DNA of 64,000 nt from Narthecium ossifragum (Eukaryota > Streptophyta > Magnoliopsida > Dioscoreales > Nartheciaceae). Below are positions 34,225 through 45,836 of the stretch, piece by piece. A model generated the notes under the pieces. That model searched no databases and was not told the origin of the DNA. It saw nothing but the letters and a program-made list of their open reading frames with translations. How positions within the stretch are numbered: the stretch's first letter is position 1; the number at the start of each line of letters is the position of its first letter. The stretch is from the NCBI GenBank assembly GCA_963920575.1, contig OY986969.1, positions 17,283,288 to 17,347,287 on the forward strand, given 5' to 3'. The translations under genes and the position numbers were made by a program.

Positions 34225-36452
34225 ATGGATCAGAAAAGAAGAGATGCTGTTGAGAGTGGTGATGATCATGAAAGGCAAGGTATGTCCATGTTTCCAAGAA
34301 AAATCGTTTTACTATTACGTCTTAACTAATGAGTTGACTCAAGATTGTGATAGGTTCAATAGCAACGCATAACGCTCAAAGGCCAAAGGGCCTTGTATTT
34401 TCACTATCTAGAGTCTTGATCCACGTTCTCTCCATAACGCTGTTTGACCATTAATTGCGACAACTCATCATGTCTTTTTCGACATTTATTATATGTGTAC
34501 GTCTACGAAAACATAAATTAATTAACATATTGGATCCCCGGAATAGAGGTCAAATTTCGATCAACCAATGTTGACGAGCCAAGGGGCCGGGATAGCAGAT
34601 CCAAAGGCCTTAGAATGGAAGGGGATTGAAACTCCAGCTGGCTAGTTTGATATGTGCATCTTTATTGATGCATGTGTACTTGTACTGCTTCAGGAACCGT
34701 TTGGACAGCAACAACACACATTGTCTCTGCAGTGATAGGCTCCGGTGTGCTTGCACTGGCATGGAGCATCGCACAACTCGGTTGGATCATCGGTCCTATC
34801 GTTCTCTTCGGCTTCTCCTGCGTCACCTATTACACATCCACTCTCTTAGCCAACTGCTATAGGTTTCCTGATCCAATCACCGGAACTAGACATCATGCCT
34901 ACATAGATGCTGTGAGGTCTTACTTAGGTAACCTTCCGAATCATACTTCTTCGCCTTTTTCGGTTCTATATTAAGCTCAACTTGTATTACTTACATTCTT
35001 GTTGCTACTTATAAAGGGCCTATGCAAGTGTTCATGTGTGGATGTGCCCAATATGTGATTCTATGGGGAACTTTAGTAGGCTACACAGTTACGTCCACTA
35101 CTAGCATGATGTAAGTTATATATGCAACACTAAAGAAGATTTCTCGTTACATTGGTCATGAATATATATATACATGATTGTGACATTGTTTCTTCATGTT
35201 GAAGTGCGGTGAAACGATCAAACTGCTTCCATAAGAATGGTCACAGTGCAAGTTGCAATGGCTCTGGGACTCTACTCATGTTAGTGTTTGGGGTGATTCA
35301 AGTGGTGTTGTCTCAGTTTCCAAGCTTAGAGAACATAACATGGCTCTCGGTGGTGGCGGTGGCGACATCGTTTGCCTACTCCTTCATCGGTCTCGGCTTG
35401 TGCATAGCTAAATGGGTTTCTCATGGAGAACTCAGAGGGGACTTGATCGGAGCCGATGGCACTTCCCGGAGCAACAGGGCGTTCAGTGCCCTCCTTGCTC
35501 TCGGAAACATGGCCTTTGCTTATACTTTTTCTGATGTCTTGATAGAGATTCAGGTACTGTCTTCTTAATTCTAAGCTAAAGGGACTTTTAACCTTAATTT
35601 GGTGCACAATTGACTATTAAGGTATCAGTTCAAGCTTGAAAACTTGGAAGAAGGAAAACAAACTAATGAATGGTTTTCACAGAATACATTGAAGGCACCT
35701 CCACCTGAGAACCAGACGATGAAGAAGGCGAATTTGTATGGGATTGGGCTGAGTACTATCTTCTATATGTCGCTTGGCTGCATAGGATATGCCGCATTCG
35801 GTAACGATGCTCCTGGTAATATTCTCACTGGTTTCGGATTCTACGAGCCATTTTGGCTCGTTGACATCGCCAACATATGCGTCATTGTTCATCTGGTTGG
35901 AGCCTACCAGGTAAAATTCATCTTGAGCATCAACTGTCAGACTATAAATATATAAACTCACTCCTTCCTATGATCATTTTAGGCTTCTGGAATGATCAGT
36001 AAATTTGGCATTGTTTTCAGGTTTATGCACAGCCAATCTTTGCCAGATTTGAGAAACAAATCTCTTCTCGGTGGCCGGAAGCCAGCTTCATCCACACAAT
36101 TTATACTGTTAAGGTTCCCTTTACAGAAGTTGGCTACTTGAGCTTCACAATGTCGAGGCTCGTTCTGCGTTCGATCTTCGTCATCTTTACAACTCTGGTG
36201 ACGATGTTATTCCCATTCTTTAATGCTGTTCTCGGCCTAATCGGAGCTCTGAGCTTTTGGCCACTGACTGTTTATTTTCCGGTGAGCATGCACATATCCC
36301 AGGCGAAGATCATGAGGGGAACGCTCAAATGGGCACTTCTACAGGGGTTCAGCATGTTTTGCCTCCTTGTGTCCCTTGGTGCAAGCATTGGTTCTGTGTA
36401 TGATATTGTGACTAATTTGAAGCTTGTTGCTCCCTTCAAGATAGTTGGTTAA
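34225..36452 (+). CDS. AAP: Amino-acid permease (AAP subfamily)
   Basis: Proton-coupled uptake of amino acids across the plasma membrane. Six exons with GT-AG borders: 34225-34279, 34694-34927, 35017-35110, 35205-35553, 35683-35910, 36021-36452, joined in frame to 463 residues, normal for AAPs. The N-terminus is short and charged (MDQKRRDAVESGDDHERQ), then GTVWTATTHIVSAVIGSGVL and LAWSIAQLGWIIGP mark the first two membrane helices. Further family landmarks are CGCAQYV, the loop KRSNCFHKNGH, YSFIGLGLCIAKW, NTLKAPPPENQTMKKANLYG, GCIGYAAFGNDAPGNILTGF, and FWPLTVYFPVSMHI near the end. About ten hydrophobic helices can be seen. The ATG is followed directly by the conserved short first exon. No stops or shifts: the gene looks functional. 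Substrate preference cannot be told. Confidence 0.95.
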
Positions 36453-36612
36453 TTAGCTAGTGACCACATTATTCCCAAAATTGGAGAAGAAGAAGTGGTT
36501 CATTAGGATTGCCTTCAACGTGTAATATACAATTACATTGTGAGGTGATGCGATGAAATAAATTAGTATGCAGTGTTTTTTTTTATCAGTTAAGGCTACA
36601 ATCCCATGGGGA

Positions 36613-37732
36613 TTAAACAAGAAGTGTTGGGGGACAACCCCCCGCCCCAACCCACCCCACCCACCCCACCCACCCCATCCAAACTATCAAACAGAGCTCT
36701 CTAGCTTGATTAGCTAAACATTCCGTTCGCTCCTTACACTCACAAGGCATATAGTATAAACTAAATGCGCCAAAACTCTTGCTCTCCCATGAAATATTCC
36801 GCACCAAAGATCTACAGGCCTCACTTGTGGGTATACTACCCTCTATCATACGAACTTCAAACATGGAATCACTTTCAATGAAGAGCAGTAGGCAGTTGTG
36901 TTTAACAGCCTCACGGAGTGCAAAGAGCATTGCCTCAAGCTCTCCCATGATAACACAGGAGACTTGCCGGGTAGTAGATTCAGACCAAAGGACCACATTG
37001 GCGCAGGGTAAACATGGGATCTCTCGTCGGGAGAGAAGAACCGACCTCTCTATGGGAGAAATAACCAGATTTCTCAAAGAGGAGAAAACCACCCTAATTT
37101 CAATAATCCAAAAATTAAAAACTTCAATACAAGCCCTAACTCCTTTTATAGACTAAGGAGATAGACTCAAATCTCAAATCAACTACTAATCAAACTAATC
37201 CTGAAATCAGAAAACGGAATTTACCAAATATGGAAAGTCCTAAAAAAGGAAAATTGCCAAATAAGGAAAGTTTTACTAAAAACGGAAATTTGAGGCATCA
37301 GATGAAGGAATTTGGGCTTTTGAAGGTCCGGTCATGAGGGGATCATGATTTTTGTAGGTCTCGTCAAGCCGGTCGTTTTGACACCTCATGAGCCCCGATC
37401 GGCCTCCGGGATAAAAAATTATGCATCCTACGGCCACGGTCTTCCGGACACCTGATTCGAACGGAGGGAACTCCTTGACCTGCATCACACATCGTCCTTG
37501 TCGGAAATCATGATCCCAATTCCTGCAAGTCCTCTACTCAGATCAACTTAGGCATCAACTTGTATTTTGCATCCCTCCCAAGCAAATCTTTGCACACCAG
37601 CCTTCTTTCTGCCCTAATACAAATTGTATTCTTTTTCCTGACAAATAATAGATCTAATCAGACCTCTTTCCTCATAACTCTCTTCTCCAAACATAACCTT
37701 GCATCTGTCTTCCCATAAGCTTACATAGACCG
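36613..37732 (-). pseudogene. LINE-type RNase H region, split by a solo LTR
   Basis: Read on the reverse strand: LWEDRCKVMFGEESYEERGL, then CKIQVDA with the first catalytic Asp, GLAGIGIMISDKDDV up to 37493; then, after the solo LTR, VLWSESTTRQVSCVIMGELE with the Glu, FIESDSMF with the second Asp, and YMPCECKERTECLANQARE. This is the RVT_3 RNase H fold found at the 3' end of plant LINEs. In-frame stops are present, for instance just after QVDA. The zf-RVT domain that should precede it lies at 52952-53377, also on -, on the far side of the mitochondrial piece and the CRM-like element. A C-rich repeat (CCACC) ends it near 36645-36675. Confidence 0.75.
36999..37487 (-). mobile_element. Solo LTR, CRM-like gypsy family
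   Basis: On the reverse strand starts TGATGCAGGTC at 37487 and ends CCCTGCGCCA at 36999. Start and end match the LTRs of the 14.7-kb element (TGATGCAGGACC, CCCTGCGCCA), and GAAATCTGGTT followed by TCTCCCATAGAGAGGT is shared near the end. Perfect 5-bp target duplication CACAT at 36994-36998 and 37488-37492. There is no internal region, so two LTRs of a full element recombined. Confidence 0.92.
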
Positions 37733-38304
37733 TGATGCAGGACCAAGTCCAGACCTGATCGAGTCCGATCCGGAGCACCTCCCGAGGCGATCCGGACGCG
37801 TTCGGACCCCATCCGTCCGACTCAGATCTCCGTACGACCCCGACCGTCGGATGGGCATAACTTTCGCCCACGACGTCCGATCGGGGCGTGCGACCAGTCG
37901 AAATGACCGACTCGATGAGCTCGTCATGATTCATCGGAGATCAAAGATCTCTCCATGACCTTGACCTCCGAATCTTCAAATTCCTTTTCCTTTGGCTTAA
38001 AATTCAGTTTTAGTGAAAAACTTTTCTTTTTAGGCAGTTTGTTCGGTCTTTCCTTTTTTAGCAAATTTCCTATTTCTAATAGGTTTTCTCCTATTTGAAT
38101 TCCGGATTTAGTACTTGGATTATGTTAATTCATATCAGAGTCCATGTATGAGTTGGTCTGGTCTCTCCTTAACCTATAAAAGGAGGACTTAGCGTTTGTA
38201 AGGGTCACTTTTGATAATGAATAAAAATTAGGGTTTTTTGGTTTCTCCCCCTTGAGAAATCTGGTTGTCTCTCCCATAGAGAGGTTCACTTTTACCCTGC
38301 GCCA
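37733..38304 (+). repeat. 5' LTR of the CRM-like element
   Basis: 572 bp, TG...CA. Possible TATA box CCTATAAAAGG at about 38175. Close to the 3' LTR at 51888 with scattered substitutions (for example CACCTCCCGAGG against CAGCTCCTTAGG), so the insertion is old enough for some divergence. Confidence 0.92.
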
Positions 38305-39308
38305 GAGTGGTACTAGAGCTATACGAGATCCTTGGAAGAGGATCCATGCCTCGAACCAGAGCTGCAGATGCTCGAAGGCCGCCTATCGTCTTTACGCCGC
38401 CACCCAGAAGACGTGGTCGGCCTCCTGTTGACGATGGGCCTCCCCCGCGGGAACAGGGGGTCTTGCAGGCGACCATCGTAGATCTTCAACGACAGGTGGC
38501 CGCCCGCCAACTCCAGCTGCAGCAATAGAACTGAGAACGGACGCCCTTGCTGGAAGAAGAAGAGGAGTTGTCGTCGGACGAGTCCTCCTTCCAGAATACG
38601 TATGCCGACCAACCCCGGTTTCGTCGTGACCAGCGGGATCGCTCCATGGATTACGGATTCAAGGTGGACATACCTGAGTTTGCGGGAGGGTTGCAGCCGG
38701 AGGTTTTCATTGACTGGCTTCATCAAGTGGAGCGTATATTCGAGTTTCGGGAGGTTTCCGACGACATCAAGGTGAAGTTGGTGTCTATCAAGTTGAAGGG
38801 ATGAGCTTCAGCATGGTGGGAACAACTGAAGAGGGTTCGTGAGAAGCAGCAGAAGGACAAGATCCGAAACTGGGAGAAGATGAAGAAAAAGCTGAAGGAG
38901 CACTTCCTTCCGTTCGGATATACCCAGTCCCTCTTCCAGAAACTACATACGCTTCGCCAAGGTACGCGATCTGTTGAAGAATATACTAAAGAATTCTATC
39001 AGTTGCGTGCCAGGAACAACCTTTCGGAGACGGAGGAGCAAACGGTCACTAGATACCTCGAAGGGCTACGACTATCTCTCCAGGACGCGCTGAGCCTTCA
39101 CGCGTTGTGGACGGTGTTCGAGGCCTATCATTTGTCGTTGACGGCGGAGAAACAACAAGCTCGGGCGTCTGTCATGGGACGGACTCCACGACCACCTCCA
39201 GCACCACTGAACCCGACCCCGCCAGCAAAGCCGCCGGGTCCACGGCCCGTTCCCCCAAATCCGGCAGCGGGATCCACCTTCAGGTGTTTCCGTTGTGGAG
39301 AAGTGAGC

Positions 39309-41921
39309 TGTCACAGCCCGACCCAGAAAACCCATCCAGTACAAGGCGTGAGGGGAAACCTACACTATTCATCTCCAGCTGGCGTGATACAAAGCGGAAT
39401 TATAGAAAACTTAAACAATTTACAATCCAGAGGTAAACAGATATTCAATTCAATAACATCAGTTGTACTATTACAAGATCTTCCAATAAAAGAATATTAT
39501 ACATCAATCTCAGAATTCCTCCAATATACATAATTTACAAACTGTCAAGTACAACAAATAATCCTCCAGCAACCTCAAACACCTCTGGATGTAGTCGCGC
39601 CACCAAAGCTGATCCGCCGGCTCTACTGAAGAAAAACTGGCGCCTGCACCTGCAAACGCAACCCGGGTAGGAGTGAGCGATAAGCTCAGTAGGGTTCTAG
39701 TCTACGGCACACTGAAGGGAGGAAAACAACAACAGTGTTGTCTCTCCGCACAAGTTTAAGGAATGCCACGGGGTTCCACAACCGCTGCCGACTACCCCAA
39801 GGATCCTACTCTTCTCAACCGACCACGCTGGGACACATTCTCCAAACACGCTGGGAGGAAACAGAGGACCAGAACCAGTAGCATCACCCTTACCCAGCTG
39901 GAAGCCACTGCCTGGGGACCATGTCAGGGGCACCGGCAACCATCCTTAGCACTTGGCCTTGGGAGACCAACACAAACTCTAAACCTCAAACATTAATCAG
40001 AGTCCACTAGCGTCAATCCTCAATACATGAGATCTGATTACACAATCACCCTAATCCTAACTACCCAGCCGCGGTCCTAATGGCTAGATCCGAGCTACCC
40101 GAGAGCCTCGGATCGGCGATCAACCCATCGCCCGCCTAACCTCAGATGCCTCTAATGCAATCAAGATGCATGCAATGCTCAAGCACCGATAACAAGATAT
40201 AAGCATGCAACAAGATGTCATCAACCATACAGGGCCGGGCATAGCTTACAGCTAGCCAGAGGGGTAAGCATAGCAAAGTCCTCAAATACCGATAATCTAC
40301 GCTAACCAACCAAACATCTGAGCAAAGCATGAATACAGCTATACAGCAGTCTTCAGTGCCCTCTTGCACCTGACAGACTAAGGTTCCACAGTTACCCCGC
40401 AGGTAACTGGCCACATTTATACAATAGCCCTCGGCACACGCCGGCAACAGGCTAAGGTTCCACAATTCCTCATTAACTAGCACTCATAGCTAGCCAATGG
40501 TTAGACAAACAAAGAAGCATTTAACAACTATCAAACATGTATTAAATGCAATCAAAACCATAGATTCGTCCAAAAAGGAGAATACTCGAATCGATCCTCA
40601 AACTCGATAGAAATCCCTTGAAAACACTACAAGATCCATTTAAAAACTTCCCAACATGTTTAAATACTAATCCCAATTGAAAGCCCCTCAAGAAAAGCCA
40701 GAAAACCATGTTTAAGGGGTCACGGACGATGTCACGGTCGATCCGGGGATCGACCGTGAGATCACGGACGATGTCACGGTCGATCCACCGATCGACCGTG
40801 AGGCCAAAACGAGGAAAACCCATGGGTGACGGTCGATCAGCCCATCGACCGTCGGGAGCCCAAAACGAGACAGAGCCTCACGGACGATGCGACGGTCGAT
40901 GCGACGGTCGACCGTGAGGCAGGATGAAAAAGAGAGAGAACCCACGGTCGATCGACCCATCGACCGTGGGAGCCTAAAATCCCGACAGAGCCTGACGGTC
41001 GATGCGACGGTCGATCCGACGGTCGACCGTCAGGTCCGAAAGCAGCGTATTAACGCTTGACGGTCGATCCACCGATCGACCGTCGGGCCTTAGGCACAGT
41101 TCATCAGAATAGTGCCGGAAATCCAATTTCTTGGATTTCAAGGATCAATTCTTGTTGGAAATCAATGAAACTTTGCAAGCATGCATAAAAGATGATGGGG
41201 AATCCAATGATGCAAAGAAATCATATTTTTGACGGTTAAATCATCAATTTAGGTCAAAACGGTCGAAAACCGATAAACGGCGATAATACGGAAAACCAGC
41301 CGTTAAAATGCCAAAGACGCGGGGTAGGAATACAAGAATCAAGCCACATCACATGTGCTACAAGCTACACAACATTCTAACATGTATTCCTACAACGAAA
41401 AGACATTAAACCTATCCTAGGAGAACCCGATCCAAAGATCGATGTAGAAACACCTACTTGAAGAGATAGGGCAGCTCCTCCACGCATCCCCCAACTCCGA
41501 TCGCCGGAAACCGCTCCTCGAAAGCCACGCCTCCGATGCCCTAGCACCCAGCCGCAGGAGAGAGAGGAGAAAGAGAACGCAGGAGAAGAAGAAAAGAAAA
41601 GAGAGAGAAAGGAAAGGAAAGGGGTTTAAATAGAAAGCTGGAATCCATCACAGCCGTCCAATTCGATCTCTCCCGATCGAGCTCCGATCTTCCGATCTGA
41701 AGCGCCCTAAAGGTTCTAATCAAACACATACATCAATCAAAGGCCATGTGTGCAACGCGGGTGTGAAACTGACCACCAGGGAGCATATTTACCAAAATGC
41801 CACTAGGTCAAAAACAGCGATGCGATCAACCGATCGCACCCCAAGGCCAACCGGGCCAAACCACAAACCCAGACCCTCGACCTAATGCGGTCGGACCGGG
41901 TTGGAGGTACGGGTCCTCACA
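39309..41921 (-). repeat. 3' LTR (reverse strand) of the nested element
   Basis: 2613 bp. Nearly identical to 45837-48534 outside the hairpin array. The TATA-like CTATTTAAACCCC lies on the reverse strand at about 41626-41638. Plus-strand open frames in it are not genes. Confidence 0.9.
40718..41093. repeat. Hairpin array GGTCGAT/ATCGACC in the 3' LTR
   Basis: About seven short perfect or near-perfect stem-loops in 375 bp. Examples: CACGGTCGATCC facing GGATCGACCGTG (12-bp stem); CACGGTCGATC-CACC-GATCGACCGTG (11-bp stem); CCACGGTCGAT with ATCGACCGTGG. They are downstream of the LTR TATA box (reverse strand), so they would lie in the leader and trailer of the element RNA. Confidence 0.9.
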
Positions 41922-44900
41922 ACCTATTACCCTTAAAGAAATTTCGTCCTGAAATTCAAGGGTAGGGTCGGAAAAGAAGAACCAACTAGTCCTAGTGGCA
42001 CGAACGCCCATACAAAGGAAGCTACCTGCTGGGTCAAACAGTCGGGGGACTCCTGGCACACGCGATCCCCTTGCTCCCACGTCAAGCTCTCTGCACTGCC
42101 ATGCTTCTATCTGATCATCACTAGCAGTATCGATCTGCATCTCAGCATCTGCTCTTGTCTGCCCACAATCTGCACTAGCTGCTCTATGTAGGCGACGTCC
42201 TCCTCGACTACGATGTCGTCATGTCTGATCATGTGGGGCCGATACTGACTGTACTTCCTCAACATCGAACATGTGGCGGTAAGACACGCAACTGACAAGT
42301 GCGTAACTAGATCCGATCTGTAAGCAAACCCTCTGTTGCCAACTGCGAGCTCTAACGGCTGTCACCTCTGACCTGATCTGCATTGACCTCTCTACCTCAA
42401 AAGGTGCAACGCTGGTGCCGAGCCGTGAACTGCGGAAGTAGGCAAACTCCGCCATGAGGATGTGCTCTCGTCGTGTGACGTCTGTATCAACAATACGTGC
42501 TCTAAGCACGTCACCATGGATCTGAATGGTCCTCTCTGACATGTGGACTGCTATGTGGCACACATACTCATCTCACATGGTATGTGCTGACCTGACCTCT
42601 GCATCTGGTCTCCGGATCTGATCTCTGAATCTGATCTATGTATTTGGTGCCAACCAGGCTGACGACGAAACCCACGATATACCTCAATGCCTCCTGAATG
42701 AACAGCAACAGGAGAGGAGTGAACCTCACGTAGGATGTCCTCTTGCAACTCTGGATCTGCTACTCCGCCTCTGGAGTACTATCAACTGTCTGCCAGAGCC
42801 GTCAGGAATCTCTATAGGCTCGATGTCATCATCGCTCCACGCCGTCATGGGTTTGGTGCAGACTCTCGGAGTAGGGCTGCCTCGGCCTCCACCTCATCTG
42901 GCCTCTGCTCTCTGCCAACTCCGACTGATCCTCTGCGCGAAGGAACCTTCAGGAACACTCTGCCAGGAACTGAGAACCCCAGAGATCATCGCCTCTGACC
43001 TGAGTAGCTCTCTCGTCTGCTCTGTGCTAATCTCCCTGAGGACTGCCTGATGACATCTGGGATAGTGGATGATGCGTCAACAACCCCGGTTGAGCAATCG
43101 GACGAACGGCACGAACTGCCGTACTACACCTAAAATGGCACTGCATCTGTCTGGACTGATGGCTGCTGAACTCGGCAAACTCCAGCAAGGGAAGAGGCTC
43201 CTCTCAGCTGCCTCCTGCGATCTGGCGATGACGTCCGCCATGGTGTGCCTCCGCTCCCACTCTGATACTGGAAGGAGCTATAATGGATCCGCCGGATCTG
43301 CAACACTGCTAACGAAGCACAACCTGCGATCTGCTGACGCTGTCCAGCCCTCAGTCACGTGCTCGGTACCAACCGCAGCACGGATCTCCATGAGCTCCAG
43401 ATATATACCCTGGGTCTATATCACTCTGGCCGGGAGAGCTGGGATGCTGCAACCACCAAAGGGAAAGTCATATGGAATCTGATCCTCGAAATCCGATCCG
43501 ACTGACTGTCTGCCTCTGGCGAGCTGAGAAATCCACCAAATCTGCTCTAGCCTCTCTAACAACTGCTGGGGGCTATTACCCTTAAAGGCACTGACTCAGT
43601 GACTTTAAGGCAAAAGCTCCGGTCTCCTGGCCACTCTGGTCAAAGGTCCCGCAATCTTGGAGATGCTTCTACTGAATCTCGAATACCGTCTTCGACCTCT
43701 GCCGTCGCACATTTGTGTCAAGCCCAGCTGAATCAATCGATCTACCTGCCGCTGAGACTGCCTGTCGGTCGAAACCTGCCTCTGAAGGCCAACACCTCGA
43801 GCTGGGAGCCAAATAACGCCGATACACCCTCGGCAGATGCGATGCAAACGCCAACATCGCTCATGCTCCTCCGCAACGCGCCAGTAGATATGATGCTGTC
43901 GACGACGCCACTGCAACTGATCAGGATACGGCCTGAAGATCCTCCACATCACCTCTGTGAAGGTTGCTGGTGCGCTCGTCAGACTAAACGGCATCACTGT
44001 GAACTCGTACAGTCCGTACCTCGTACGGAAGGCTGTCTCCGGGATGTCGCAATCCCGAATCCTCAGCTGGTGTAGTCGATGTGAAAGTCAAACCCTAAAG
44101 GAGTCGACGAGTCTCTCAACTGCTAATCCATCATCATTACACTGCAGCGGGCGCATACTCTGTGCTGCAACACTGTCCAGCTTCCTGAAGTCCATGCATC
44201 TCTGGAGGGAACCATCCGCAATGGGAACCGGAACACACTCTGAGGCAACACAACTGGGCGAAAGAAGTCCCGAGCTACTGACTCGGCCGATTGAGTCCTC
44301 GACTCTCCAAACGCTGCTAGCATCCACGTGCGAACCCGCAACGCTCAAGACTGCCCAAAGGAACTTCAACCTCGAACTCGGTGTCCCACGAAGGCGACAA
44401 CACAGAAAGCTCTTCATAAAGGACAGTTGCACAAACAACAACAACAAAACGAGGGGAAGCTGCTCTCCAGAGCACCCTCGAAAACAACGGGGAGGGAGTT
44501 CACCACAAGCCGGTAAACAAACCCCAGCTCTCGACAACCAGAAAGCGCGTCAACCAGCGACCTTCAACGAGAGCGAAACAACGCCGTCAGGTGTACCCAA
44601 GACACCTTCCCCCGGCAAAAGAAGCACAACCCGATGCGCAACCAACTGACGCAACCGAGGAAGCCGTCGAACCCCAACGTGTACCACACGTGGGCGACGG
44701 ACACCTAGAGGTTCCCAACCTCTAGGAAACGCCCCGACAAGAGCAACCAACCCATGCTCTTGTCCCAATCGGTGGCTACTCTCAAAACCACACCCGACTC
44801 CAGTCCCAAGCCGGCACGGCTACACAGGAACGAGTCACAAGGGTGAAACCCCAGAGCCACAAAGGAAAACGCAAGCTGCGAGAAGCTCCGAAAGCTTAAG

Positions 44901-45836
44901 GCTGAAAGTCGAAGCTGCCGGCTTTGAAACTGGCTGCTGCTGAAGCTACCAACTCCTGCGTCTGCCCCAGGTACCTGCCCCAACTGAGGCACTAGTCCAC
45001 CGCTCTGGCCCACGCCGTGTGTCACGCCCGACTGCTCTGCGGTAAACGCCTAGCGCCCCTCGCAACCAGCACCGTCGGCGGAAAGGACCCACAACGGCTA
45101 GCACTCGAGCATCCGGTGGAACACCTCTCAGTATGGCGGTCCAGGCTACCTCTCAAAGGACCGGCACGACGCTGCTGTTGCCACGGTTGTCGCTGATGCT
45201 GAAACCACTGCCTTTGCCAACGGCTACCCTGCCGTTCCCCAGAAGTAGGAACGACAACCCCGAAACTCCCAACTGCACTACCCTCCAAGGGTAGATGCCA
45301 GAGAACAGTACGCGAACTGTTCTCAACACACAACCAACAGTGTCCCTAGTGGCCCCGACAAGCGCCACTACGAATCGCTCCCTGGGAAGGCAAGAAAACG
45401 ACAGCTTCCCAAGCAAGCGATACTCCAGGATGTTCAAAACATCCGGGATCCGGGTCACCCCTTCGATCAGTCCCCTACTGTCAAAGGATCTCCAACACCG
45501 TCTCTGAAATCTAACAGGTTCACCTCTCGAGATTTCGAAAGTACAAAGACGACACACGTCCAATCCTTACTCGCTCGTCTCCAGCACGGGGGGAGACGCT
45601 GTCAGGCGAGGGAACGGACGACACCGGTGCGCATGCACATCTTCCCCTGAGACGTCATGACGCAACCGGGGAAACAACAAAACACAACAGCAAACAGAAA
45701 GATAAGCATGTCACACACAATCGCAAACAGACATGCAAGGATGTTCTAGACCTAGAACTATCCCATTCCACACTCAAAACCTTAACCGCAAGCCTAATCC
45801 TTTCCCTGGGACCTACAGCCTGCTCTCATACCAAGT
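41922..45836 (-). pseudogene. Decayed gag-pol of the nested element
   Basis: Reverse-strand pieces in several frames. RT at 43605-43997: [20 protein letters not shown], then after shifts [10 protein letters not shown], and [13 protein letters not shown]. Integrase zinc region at 42551-42748 (ILREVHSSPVAVHSGG). Integrase C-terminal part at 42219-42563 (ERTIQI, LMAEFAYF, VAPFE). The last part, at about 41940-42240, has DVAYIEQLVQIVGRQEQMLR, PRLFDPAG and FQDEISL, the end typical of Tekay-type chromoviruses. The stretch 44000-45800 should hold gag and protease but is too shifted to read. Many indels and stops: not functional. Confidence 0.75.
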
